A stretch of DNA of 64,000 bases from Acanthosepion lycidas (Eukaryota; Mollusca; Cephalopoda; Sepiida; Sepiidae), in NCBI GenBank assembly GCA_963932145.1, contig OZ010596.1, positions 78,646,770 through 78,710,769 of the forward strand. The letters are read 5' to 3'. This document shows positions 45,160 to 55,054 of this stretch, piece after piece. The translations under genes and the position numbers were made by a program. The notes beneath the pieces were generated by a model. That model saw only the letters and a list, made by a program, of their open reading frames with translations. It ran no database searches and was not told where the DNA came from. Numbering within the stretch: the first letter of the stretch is position 1; each line of letters opens with the position of its first letter.

Positions 45160-45270
45160 GATTAAAAGAAATAGGTAAAAGGCCAACTTTACTAAGAACT
45201 ACAAAAAGCAGGAAATTGTGGAGAGCCTTAATCGTCCATATCTTTAAGGGACACGGCACAGAAAAAAAAG
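45160..45270 (+). mobile_element. RTE-like LINE C-terminal fragment
   Basis: TLLRTTKSRKLWRALIVHIF then KGHG, the same tail as at 21826-22610 and 62300-62400. Confidence 0.65.
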
Positions 45271-45359
45271 AAGAAACAGAAAACAAAACCCATGTTTCTT
45301 CGTGTTTCATAGCTCTGATTTATGTTTTAAAAAAGTCAGATTAATAGTATATATGTTTC

Positions 45360-45640
45360 TCTGCATTTCGAGACTCTCGACAAAATTCAGAGACAAATAT
45401 GTAATGTAATAGGCCCTGATCTGGCATCTAGTCTATAGTCTTTTTCTCACAGGCGTGCCGTGGTTTCCCTCTGTCGCTTCTACAAGTATTTTCACGGCAA
45501 CTGTTCCGACGAGCTACTTTCGCTGGTTCCCGGACTGCATGAATGTAAGCGAGCTACTACGCTGGCTGGGATTTCTGTCCCACCCTTTCACTGTCGAATA
45601 TTTGATATTACTATGAGCCACAAGGATTATATACCAACGG
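45360..45640 (+). mobile_element. Jockey-like LINE C-terminal fragment
   Basis: TLDKIQRQICNVIGPDLASS, then RRAVVSLCRFYKYFHGNCSD, ELLSLVPGLHECKRATTLAG: the best-preserved copy here of the ORF2 C-terminal block. A stop follows DLASS. Truncated on both sides. Confidence 0.82.
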
Positions 45641-45671
45641 AATTATTGCGTATACTATATATATATACTGG

Positions 45672-45963
45672 AATCTCCCGTCGATTTCGACGTATGAGAA
45701 TCAAGCAACTCAGTTCCTAGAAAACGACAAACGGACACCCGTACAAATCATTTATAGTGGAGAAGGTTTTGTGCAGAACCAACTACACTTTTTGAAGGGC
45801 CGAATACAGAGACCTGGTGCACTATGTGCCACAAGGTCCCCAACCGATCCTCCGCAGGTTTTGAATTCCGAATTCTTTTTCTCCTAGACCAATTGCTATC
45901 CAAGGCTATAGAACCCAGTTTGTCCTGCTATTTATCCATAGGTGGGGGTGAAGAAGAGGATTC

Positions 45964-45967
<4 letters not shown>
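45672..45967 (-). mobile_element. SINE family C, body without head
   Basis: Plus strand: CCCGTCGATTTCGACGTATG, ACAGAGACCTGGTGCACTAT, CCAAGGCTATAGAACCCAG. The tRNA-head end is replaced by (TA)n at 45968. Confidence 0.75.

Positions 45968-46013
<46 letters not shown>
45968..46013. repeat. (TA)n microsatellite
   Basis: TA run at the SINE C edge. Confidence 0.95.
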
Positions 46014-46017
<4 letters not shown>

Positions 46018-46020
46018 TGA

Positions 46021-46262
46021 ATAAGAACAGATCACTTTAAGGTTCCATGTAATAAGTTATTTCATCACAACCCTTTTAAAGGGCTCTGGATTATCAGACT
46101 TTTTTTTCCAAAAGTTGAAATTTCAACTTTTGGAAGTAAAGTCTGATGATCCAGAAAAAGTTGAAATTTCAACTTTTGGAAGTAAAAGATGATCCAGAGC
46201 CCTTTAAAAGGGTTGTGGTGAAATAACTTATTACATGGAACCTTAAAGTGATCTGTTTTTAT
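46021..46262. mobile_element. Foldback MITE with long TIRs
   Basis: About 65-bp arms: ACAGATCACTTTAAGGTTCC, ATGTAATAAGTTATTTCA at left and the complement at right. The centre repeats AAAGTTGAAATTTCAACTTT. One arm of a relative is at 60605-60715. No superfamily assigned. Confidence 0.82.
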
Positions 46263-46341
46263 CTGCTCTGAATTTACATTGAGCTCTCTGGATATCATCC
46301 TCCTTGGGTCTACCCATACGGATTACCTAGTTTTGCATAAA

Positions 46342-46470
46342 CTATATATATATATATATATATATATTGTCATGCACAGTCAGGTTGTTTCGCTGTTTCA
46401 CAGCTCATCAGTGTGGCTAGACGTCCGGTTGCCTCTAGTTAGGATCGAAACCCGACTGAATTAGCGTATA
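46342..46470 (-). mobile_element. SINE family D fragment with hammerhead-like core
   Basis: On the minus strand: B-box-like GTCGGGTTTCGATCC, CTAGAGGCAACCGG, GACGTCTAGCCACA, then CTGATGA, stem GCTGT/ACAGC with GAA loop, GAAAC (core 46411-46387). The head is partly lost; a (TA)n run lies at 46342-46367. Confidence 0.75.
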
Positions 46471-46513
46471 TATACGAGGAAGACCTGTGAAAATTTCACT
46501 TTTCCTATATTAA

Positions 46514-46587
46514 TATTCTGATAAACCTTATTTCTTCAGTTAATGATTATACAATCATTAAGTGAAGAAATAAGGTTTATCAGAATA
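46514..46587. repeat. 74-bp near-perfect palindrome
   Basis: TATTCTGATAAACCTTATTT, CTTCA...TTAATGATT faces its complement across ATAC. Looks like a minimal MITE, although only one copy is in this window. Confidence 0.8.
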
Positions 46588-47291
46588 GTAAGCTCATGGC
46601 GAGTTTTACGACAATAAAATATCCGTAGAAATTTCCCTATTGCACCGTTAAATATTTGATCTTAACAACTTTGACAAAATATTGAAATAACCACCATAAA
46701 TAAAAATGCGTTATTTATAGAAAGAATGTGGGACAAATGAAAAAATTAACAACTAAAAACTTTTTTTTCATTTTTTTCTTGCCTTCATTTTTTAACTTTA
46801 ATTTTCTCACTGAAACCAAGTACCAGCTTTGATATGTTATTTACGTCTTTTCACGCGGCCAAAATGTTGTCCATTATTTCTGAGGAATTGGCAGGGCTTA
46901 ATGGCTGAGCTAACTAATTAATGAACAAACGAAGGGATGGGCAAGAAGAATTCTTACATGATTACATATAAAAAATGAAAACACATAATTAAAAACTCAC
47001 ATGCAAAAACAGTTTAATAGGTCTAAGAACTTAAACTTTAAAAAAATATATAAGTTTAACCATTAGAATGCGATATCTGAGTCACTTTTTTTGCACAGAG
47101 TTTTTTCCTAAATCTCATTTATATCCAAATTTATAATTATCAATAAAATACCTTAGGGTGAATAAACTTTTTTTCCTAGGGTGTCGGGAAGGGGTCTTTA
47201 TATTAGTAAGATTAAAAATTATTTTAACCCCAAAAACAATAGACAAAAAATATTTTTAGTAAAAAAAAATCAGGTGAGTCACTTTTATCTA

Positions 47292-47297
<6 letters not shown>
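46588..47297. other. Unassigned AT-rich sequence
   Basis: No repeat family or coding signature recognised. Confidence 0.5.

Positions 47298-47374
<77 letters not shown>
47298..47374. repeat. (TA)n microsatellite
   Basis: About 77 bp TA. Confidence 0.95.
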
Positions 47375-47377
<3 letters not shown>

Positions 47378-47456
47378 GGGGGCGTTAATAAATATGCATA
47401 TTATACTTCACTAGATATGCGATATATTATATCGGTATGTATGCATATAAATATAT

Positions 47457-47533
47457 GACGTCACACATTATGAAATGGACAAAGTCGCGACAATAATTTA
47501 AAGACATTTTTATGTTTAACATTCTTTTTACAG
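47457..47533. repeat. Left flank of the U2-like array, inverted copies at the right side
   Basis: GACGTCACACATTATGAAAT, GGACAAAGTC (47458-47487) recurs inverted at about 52382-52412. TTTAAAGACATTTTT, TTTAACATTCTTTTTA (47496-47530) recurs inverted at about 52518-52552. The array thus sits between inverted repeats. Confidence 0.8.
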
Positions 47534-47535
47534 AT

Positions 47536-50500
47536 GGTATTTATCAATCCACCTACAAGGATTGAATGTGGCACAAGGCCTTTTTAATGTGGGTATCTCC
47601 GAACCCGTAGGCTCAACCAAAAATAAATAAACATCCAAACCCCCCGAGGGGGTCAGTTCCGTCAACTTCCCCCAACGAAACTCTACCGTTCGGCGGAGCT
47701 TCGTCAGAGTTCCTCCCTGCAAGCAGAGAGTTCGACAGACACCCGACCCGGCAGCTCACAAAGCACAGATACTACACTGTGATCCTAGCCACCGGGCGGG
47801 TATTCTTTTTATAGATGGTATTTATCAATCCACCCACAAGGATTGAATGTGGCACAAGGCCTTTTTAAAGTGGGTATCTCCGAGCCCGTAGGCCCAGCCA
47901 AAAATAAATAACCATCCAAACCCCCCGAGGGGGGCCAGTTCCGTCAACCTCCCCCAACGAAACCCTACCTTTCGGCGGAGCTTCGTCAGGGTTCCTCCCT
48001 GCAAGCAGAGAGTTCGACAGACAACCAACCCGGCAGCTCACAAAGGACAGATACTACACTTTGATCCTAGCCACCGGGCCGGTATTCTTTTTATAGATGG
48101 TATTTATCAATCCACCCACGAGGATTGAATGTGGCACAAGGCCTTTTTAATGTGGGTATCTCCGAGCCCGTAGGCCCAGCCAAAAATAAATAACCATCCA
48201 AACCCCCCGAGGGGGGGGGGCAGTTCCGTCAACCTCCCCCAACGCAACCCTACCTTTCGGCGGAGCAACGTCAGAGTTCCTCCCTGCAAGCAGAGAGTTC
48301 AACAGACACCGGACCCGGCTGCTCCCAAAGCACAGATACTACACTTTGATCCTAGCCACCGGGTTGAGCTGGTATTCTTTTCAGAGATGGTATTTATCAA
48401 TCCACCCACGAGGACTGAATGTGGCACAAGGCCTTTTTAATGTGGGTATCTCCGAGCCCGTAGGCCCAGCCAAAAATAAATAACCATCCAAACGCCCCGA
48501 GTGGGGGGCAGTTCCGTCATCCTCCCCCAACGAAACTCTACCTTTCGGCGGAGCTACGTCAGAGTTCCTCCCTGCAAGCAGAGAGTTCAACAGACACCGG
48601 ACCCGGCTGCTCCCAAAGCACAGATACTACACTTTGATCCTAGCCACCGGGCCGAGCTGGTATTCTTTTTAGAGATGGTATTTATCAATCCACCCACGAG
48701 GACTGAATGTGGCACAAGGCCTTTTTAATGTGGGTATCTCCGAGCCCGTAGGCCCAGCCAAAAATAAATAACCATCCAAACGCCCCGAGTGGGGGGCAGT
48801 TCCGTCATCCTCCCCCAACGAAACCCTACCCTTCGGCGGAGCTTCGTCAGGGTTCCTCCCTGCAAGCAGAGAGTTCGACAGACACCCAACCCGGCTGCTC
48901 ACAAAGCACAGATACTACACTTTGATCCTAGCCACCGGGCCGAGCTGGTATTCTTTTTAGAGATGGTATTTATCAGTCCACCCACGAGGATTGAATGTGG
49001 CACAAGCCCTTTTTAATGTGGGTATCTCCGAGCCCGTAGGCCCAGCCAAAAATAAATAACCATCGAAAGCCCCCGAGTGGGGCCAGTTCCGTCAACCTCC
49101 CCCAACGAAACTCTACCCTTCGGCGGAGCTTCGTCAGGGTTCCTCCCTGCAAGCAGAGAGTTCGACAGACACCCGACCCGGCAGCTCACAAAGCACAGAT
49201 ACTACACTTTGATCCTAGCCACCGGGCCGGTATTCTTTTTATAGATGGTATTTATCAATCCACCGACGAGGATTGAATGTGGCACAAGGCCTTTTTAATG
49301 TGGGTATCTCCGAGCCCGTAGGCTCAGCCAAAAATAAATAACCATCCAAACGCCCCGAGTGGGGGGCAGTTCCGTCATCCTCCCCCAACGAAACCCTACC
49401 TTTCGGCGGAGCTACGTCAGAGTTCCTCCCTGCAAGCAGAGAGTTCAACAGACACCGGACCCGGCTGCTCCCAAAGCACAGATACTACACTTTGATCCTA
49501 GCCACCGGGCCGAACTGGTATTCTTTTTAGAGATGGTATTTATCAGTCCACCCACGAGGATTGAATGTGGCACAAGCCCTTTTTAATGTGGGTATCTCCG
49601 AGCCCGTAGGCCCAGCCAAAAATAAATAACCATCGAAAGCCCCCGAGGGGGGCCAGTTCCGTCAACCTCCCCCAACGAAACTCTACCCTTCGGCGGAGCT
49701 TCGTCAGGGTTCCTCCCTGCAAGCAGAGAGTTCGACAGACACCCGACCCGGCAGCTCACAAAGCACAGATACTACACTTTGATCCTAGCCACCGGGCCGG
49801 TATTCTTTTTATAGATGGTATTTATCAATCCACCCACGAGGATTGAATGTGGCACAAGGCCTTTTTAATGTGGGTATCTCCGAGCCCGTAGGCTCAGCCA
49901 AAAATAAAAAACCATCCAAACCCCCCGAGGGGGGCCAGTTCCGTCAACCTCCCCCAACGAAACCCTACCTTTCGGCGGAGCTTCGTCAGGGTTCCTCCCT
50001 GCAAGCAGAGAGTTCGACAGACACCCAACCCGGCAGCTCAGAAAGGACAGATACTACACTTTGATCCTAGCCACCAGGCCGGTATTCTTTTTATAGATGG
50101 TATTTATCAATCCACCCACGATGATTGAATGTGGCACAAGGCCTTTTTAATGTGGGTATCTCCGAGCCCGTAGGCTCAGCCAAAAATAAATAACCATCCA
50201 AACCCCCCGAGGGGGACCAGTTCCGTCAACCTCCCCCAACGCAACTCTACCCTTCGCCGGAGCTTCGTCAGGGTTCCTCCCTGCAAGCAGGGAGTTCGAC
50301 AGACATCCGACCCGGCTGCTCACAAAGCACAGATACTACACTTTGATCCTAGCCACCGGGTTGAGCGGGTATTCTTTTCAGAGATGGTATTTATCAATCC
50401 ACCCACGGGGATCGAATGTGGCACAAGGCCTTTTTAATGTGGGTATTTCCGAGCCAGTAAGCCCAGCCAAAAATAAATAACCATCCAAACCCCCCGAGGG

Positions 50501-52094
50501 GGGCCAGTTCCGTCAACCTCCCCCAACGCAACCCTACCCTTCGGCGGAGCTTCGTCAGGGTTCCTCCCTGCAAGCAGAGAGTTCGACAGACACCCGACCC
50601 GGCAGCTCACAAAGGACAGATACTACACTTTGATCCTAGCCACCGGGCCGGGCGGGTATTCTTTTTATAGATGGTATTTATCAATCCACCCACAAGGATT
50701 GAATGTGGCACAAGGCATTTTAAAGTGGGTATCTCCGAGCCCGTAGGCCCAGCCAAAAATAAATAACCATCCAAACCCACCGAGGGGGGCCAGTTACGTC
50801 AACCTCCCCCAACGAAACCCTACCCTTCGGCGGAGCTTCGTCAGGGTTCCTCCCTGCAAGCAGAGAGTTCGACAGACACCCAACCCGGCAGCTCACAAAG
50901 GACAGATACTACACTTTGATCCTAGCCACCGGGCCGGTATTCTTTTTATAGATGGTATTTATCAATCCACCCACGAGGATTGAATGTGGCACAAGGCCTT
51001 TTTAATGTGGGTATCTCCGAGCCCGTAGGCTCAGCCAAAAATAAATAACCATCCAAACCCCCCGAGGGGGGGCCAGTTCCGTCAACCTCCCCCAACGAAA
51101 CTCTACTCTTCGGCGGAGCTTCGTCAGAGTTCCTCCCTGCAAGCAGAGAGTTCGACAGACACCCGACCCGGCAGCTCACAAAGCACAGATACTACACTTT
51201 GATCCTAGCCACCGGGCCGAGCGGGTATTCTTTTTATAGATGGTATTTATCAATCCACCCACGAGAATTGAATGTGGCACAAGGCCTTTTTAATGTGGGT
51301 ATCTCCGAGCCCGTAGGCTCAGCCAAAAATAAATAACCATCCAAACCCCCCGAGGGGGGCCAGTTCCGTCAACCTCCCCCAACGAAACTCTACCCTTCGG
51401 CGGAGCTTCGTCAGGGTTCCTCTCTGCAAGCAGAGAGTTCGACAGACACCCGACCCGGCAGCTCACAAAGCACAGATACTACACTTTGATCCTAGCCACC
51501 GGGCCGGTATTCTTTTTAGAGATGGTATTTATCAATCTACCCACGAGGATTGAATGTGGCACAAGGCCTTTTTAATGTGAGTATTTCCGAGCCCGTAGGC
51601 CCAGCCAAAAATAAATAACCATCAAACCCCCCGAGGGGGGCCAGTTCCGTCAACCTCCCCCAACGCAACACTACCCTTCGGCGGAGCTACGTCAGGGTTC
51701 CTCTCTGCAAGCAGAGAGTTCGACAGACACCCGACCCGGCAGCTCACAAAGCACAGATACTACACTTTGATCCTAGCCACCGGGCCGAGCGGGTATTCTT
51801 TTTAGAGATGGTATTTATCAATCCACCCACGAGAATTGAATGTGGCACAAGGCCTTTTTAATGTGGGTATCTCCGAGCCCGTAGGCCCAGCCAAAAATAA
51901 ATAACCATCAAACCCCCCGAGGGGGGCCAGTTCCGTCAACCTCCCCCAACGAAACCCTACCCTTCGGCGGAGCTTCGTCAGAGTTCCTCCCTGCAAGCAG
52001 AGAGTTCGACAGACACCCGACCCGGCAGCTCACAAAGCACAGATACTACACTTTGATCCTAGCCACCGGGCCGAGCGGGTATTCTTTTTAGAGA
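47536..52094 (-). repeat. 16-copy tandem array of a ~285-bp unit with U2-snRNA-like 5' segment
   Basis: Unit starts (GGTATTTATCAATCCACC on the plus strand): 47536, 47817, 48099, 48389, 48677, 48965, 49247, 49535, 49817, 50099, 50387, 50673, 50953, 51242, 51523, 51810; lengths 280-290. Read on the minus strand each unit has CTCGGCC...GGCTAGGATCAAA then GTGTAGTATCTGT, aligning over about 40 nt with the 5' end of U2 snRNA: stem-loop I (CTCGGCC/GGCTAAGAT) and the branch-site-binding GTAGTA. About 140 nt further on comes ATTTATTTTTGG, like an Sm site, then GGGCC-TACG-GGCTC, a hairpin with a UACG loop. A late AATCC/GGATT hairpin closes the unit. The U2 middle and 3' stem-loop are not recognisable, so this is U2-like, not a U2 gene. 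ORFs of 60-77 codons on the minus strand shift between units. Confidence 0.9.
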
Positions 52095-52556
52095 TACACG
52101 TATTTAAGTAAATGCTCTGTTTATAATAAACAGTATTAAATAACATTTACTGGCCTGAATGTCCGAGAAATTTTCATAGAAAATATTCGTCCTCCGACAG
52201 GATTCGAAGCTGTATCCTATACGGAACCGTCATATAGCCTGACGTGCCTTACCGCTCGGTCACAAAGGATCGTTCGGTAGGCAAGGTCGATTTTACTGCT
52301 TATAAACTTCAATCTTCCATGAATCCCTCACGTACATTCATAACTGCTCATGGCGTATCAAATGTAAACAAATAATAATTGTCGGACTTTGTCCATTTCA
52401 TAATGTGTGACGTCATTTGTTTACATTTGATACCAAAATGAAATTTTCTCGGACCTTCAGGCCGGTAAATGTTATTTAATACTGTTTATTATAAATAGAG
52501 CATTTACTTAAATACTTGTATCTATAAAAAGAATGTTAAATGTAAAAATGTCTTTA
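52095..52556. repeat. Foldback right flank of the array
   Basis: AAGTAAATGCTCTGTTTATA, ATAAACAGTATTAAATAACA (52113-52150) recurs inverted at about 52468-52510. A nested inverted pair TATCAAATGTAAACAAAT / complement lies at 52357-52374 and 52414-52431, enclosing the inverted copy of the left flank. A class II tRNA-like fold lies at 52189-52269. Confidence 0.82.
52189..52269 (-). tRNA. Class II tRNA-like sequence (pseudogene or SINE-type head)
   Basis: On the minus strand: acceptor TCCTTTG pairs with CGGAGGA over 7 bp (two G-U); the D-arm region is ACCGAGCGGTAAGGC (A box); anticodon stem CGTCA/TGACG with 7-nt loop GGCTATA; a variable arm with TCC/GGA; T arm ACAGC-TTCGAAT-CCTGT (B box), one mismatch; discriminator C. 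Total 81 nt, typical of Ser/Leu-type tRNAs. Position 33 is G instead of U and the nominal anticodon would be CTA, so I think it is a decayed tRNA or SINE-like promoter, not a working tRNA. It lies upstream of the U2-like array on the same strand. Confidence 0.6.
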
Positions 52557-52583
52557 AATATAAATATATATATATATACAAAG

Positions 52584-52628
<45 letters not shown>

Positions 52629-53434
52629 AAGGCTCTAAATTCATTTCTCATGGGTGTTTTCAAATTATTTGAATTTTCTGTGTAAACAACTACCAGTTGG
52701 ATATATATATCTATATATACATATACATGTATGTGTGTGTGTGTTACTCACGTTACATAAGTAACAATGGAACCACATATAAACAAACGACAATGTATGT
52801 ATTAACGAAACATCGGTATACATAGACAATAGGAAATTGTTGCATGTTAAAAAACATAGAATATGAAAGAAGGAAATATTTAAACTAGAGAATTGTTTGT
52901 GTGTATGTAGTTTGGTATATGAGAAAGTCCCTAGAGAAAATGAAGTGTGTCTGCGCGTGTGCGTACCTAATTGTGGGGGGGGGAAGCGTTTTCCTCGTTC
53001 GTCCTACATGTTATCGTCCCTGAACGAAAATAGTAAAAGGAGGATGACAGCCTATTTGTAAGCTGAAGGAGCGTCCTCTAGCGGCGTATTTTTAAGGAAA
53101 GTAAGTGGGGTAACTCAACAGACTAGGGTTGTTTATGTAGATGTAACTACATATGCATGCAAACGAGAGACGCTGGGAATTTTGTGTGTTCGGGGCGTAT
53201 AACCCAGCCAATTTCTTTTCAATTTTTTTTTCGTTTCCATCACTTTGAATATTAGATATCCCACACTGTTATAACAGATCTGCTAAGAATGTTGAAACCG
53301 TGATAGAAACTGGACGCAAATTTACTGAGGATGAACTATCGATTAAAACATTTTCCAAAGATTTTCGTCTTAGTGGATTATTTTCTGATTAAATCAGATT
53401 AAAATTTCTAATGTCAATTTGTTTTTGTTTTTGA
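52557..53434. other. Microsatellite remnants and unassigned sequence
   Basis: (TA)n at about 52588-52622 and short TG near 52730. The rest (52740-53434) is ordinary in composition, with no family recognised. The phrase AGACGCTGGGAATTTTG at 53168 recurs in the palindrome at 53435. Confidence 0.55.
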
Positions 53435-53483
53435 AAAGACGCTGGGAATTTTGAATATATAATTCAAATTTCCCAGCGTCTTT
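53435..53483. repeat. 49-bp palindrome
   Basis: AAAGACGCTGGGAATTTTGA pairs with TCAAATTTCCCAGCGTCTTT around an AT-rich centre. Confidence 0.82.
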
Positions 53484-53614
53484 CGTTCAGGCGCATGCGT
53501 AGTCGCATCAACATAAACAAACCTAGTCTGATGAAGTCTTAAGAACCGAAACGCGTCACACGACAACTTTTCGACTTTGACTTTGTCATACATCTTACCC
53601 ATAAAACTATTCTG
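53484..53614 (+). mobile_element. Possible Penelope-like terminal region with hammerhead-like motif
   Basis: CTGATGA at 53528-53534, 13 nt, GAAAC at 53548-53552, directly followed by GCGTC (to 53557). This is the arrangement CTGANGA / stem II / GAAAC / short stem III / GUC cleavage site seen in the minimal hammerheads of Penelope-like elements. Stem II is weak (CTT/AAG). No coding part is adjacent. Confidence 0.45.
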
Positions 53615-53740
<126 letters not shown>

Positions 53741-54230
53741 GAGAGAGGTCATATATCGAAGGGCATTCCCGTGCATTGTTGTGGTTCGTAGTTTTGGTTA
53801 CGGTTGAGAAGGAATTGGGTACTTTACAATTCAAATCTTATTTCGTTCCGCTCCGTAGAATGGCAACACTTTTAAATATCTGTACATATTGGCCTCATAT
53901 GTTTCCAATCTGATGGCGGGTAGTCTTATGGGAGTACCCCACCTTGTCTGCCAGAGGACTTCTCCAAACTGTGCCCTTTACTTTTATTTCAGTATAAAAG
54001 AAAAGCGCCTCACCTCTCTCTCTCTCTCTTTGCCTCTCTCTATCTCCGTCTTTCTCTTCCCGACCCCCACAGGATACCATAGGATCAAGATATGTTGCAT
54101 TTCTCCCCCGGAGACTTCTTAGTCTTAAGTGTGATCCATATGTCGTATCGTATACAAAACAATATCACAACAGTATCTCCACTTCGAAAAGATCTCAAAT
54201 GACGACAATAATGCCGCCTCTACAACCGAT

Positions 54231-54232
<2 letters not shown>
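53741..54232. other. Unassigned sequence
   Basis: Ordinary composition with a CT run near 54012-54045. Frames at 53889-54122 have no recognised domain. Confidence 0.45.

Positions 54233-54295
<63 letters not shown>
54233..54295. repeat. (TA)n microsatellite
   Basis: About 63 bp TA. Confidence 0.95.
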
Positions 54296-54298
<3 letters not shown>

Positions 54299-54477
54299 TT
54301 CTTTTGGCGTAATTTGATGGTTGGCGTATTGGTGAAGAAACAGATTGTATGCGTGTGGGTTTGTATGTCATTAAACCATTCCCTTTCCGACTTTGAGGCC
54401 CTACTTCGAATTTCATCATGGTCAATCTGCCAGGGAGGTAATATTAACATCCTGGTCCGTTGACACGAACGTCTAAA

Positions 54478-54570
54478 AATGGGAGTTTATTCTTTTGGCT
54501 CAGTTCGTAGGTAAAGTTAAGGACATATACTTTTTCAAATGAACTGAAGTCAAAAGAATAAACTCCCATT
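54478..54570. mobile_element. MITE, intact copy of the 17592-17999 family
   Basis: AATGGGAGTTTATTCTTTTG at left, complement CAAAAGAATAAACTCCCATT at right; 93 bp with inner CTCAGTTCGTAGGTAAAGTT. Confidence 0.8.
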
Positions 54571-54750
54571 CATAGATGTTCTTGTAGAATATAGTGACAA
54601 CACTTTCACATCATTATATTAGGTTGTTGCAAAAATAATGACGGTTTTTGACGTATTTTTTAACGTCAAAAACCGTCATTATTTTTGCAACAACCTAATA
54701 TAAAAAAAACACTAGCAGAAACTCTTGTCACCTTAATTTTAAGAGTGAAT
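54571..54750 (-). repeat. Companion repeat segment with nested mariner MITE
   Basis: The complement of 17505-17591 (GAAAGTGTTGTCACTATATT and ATTCACTCTTAAAATTAAGG), split by the MITE at 54619-54698. Confidence 0.7.
54619..54698. mobile_element. Mariner-type MITE 4
   Basis: 80 bp palindrome; tip TTAGGTTGTTGCAAAAATAA (one change from family), flanked by TA on each side. Confidence 0.9.
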
Positions 54751-54956
54751 ACCTATTTAGTTATAAAATAATAGTAATAAAAATGATCACAGTTCCATTA
54801 GAACTCATTTAAACACACACAAAATCCTATCAGACTCCATCATACTAGTAGAAAATACAAGCATAATAACCCTATCAACATGTAAAAAAAAGATTAAAAA
54901 TAATGGAAGCCCTATATTTGTCTATATTTCTGAGAATAGTTATTATGTACATACAT

Positions 54957-55035
54957 GGCACAGTGGATAAAGGCGTTGGTTAGATCCAGTGACAGGGCCC
55001 AAAGAGTGTGAGTTCAATACCCGTTTAAGGCAGTG
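54957..55035 (+). mobile_element. SINE family A, head only
   Basis: GGCACAGTGGATAAAGGCGT, TTGGTTAGATCCAGTGACAG, GTGAGTTCAATACCCG. This is the best-preserved tRNA head of the family; the body is missing. Confidence 0.8.
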
Positions 55036-55054
55036 GTTTATGTAGATTGCGCAA

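Noticed and set aside
47528-51996. Minus-strand ORFs of 60-77 codons repeated in the U2-like array
   Set aside because: Start and end codons differ between units, lengths of 280-290 are mostly not multiples of three, and single-base indels in C/G runs change the frame. The structured-RNA reading explains conservation better.
47536-52094. Array as ordinary functional U2 snRNA genes
   Set aside because: Only the first ~40 nt and an Sm-like site resemble U2. The branch-site-to-3' region, stem-loops IIa and IV and normal spacing are missing.
47536-52094. CRISPR-like array
   Set aside because: The whole 285-bp unit is conserved with no unique spacers; eukaryotic context.
52189-52269. Functional amber-suppressor-type tRNA (CTA anticodon)
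   Set aside because: Position 33 is not U, the D stem and T stem each have a mismatch, and the sequence sits inside a foldback repeat.
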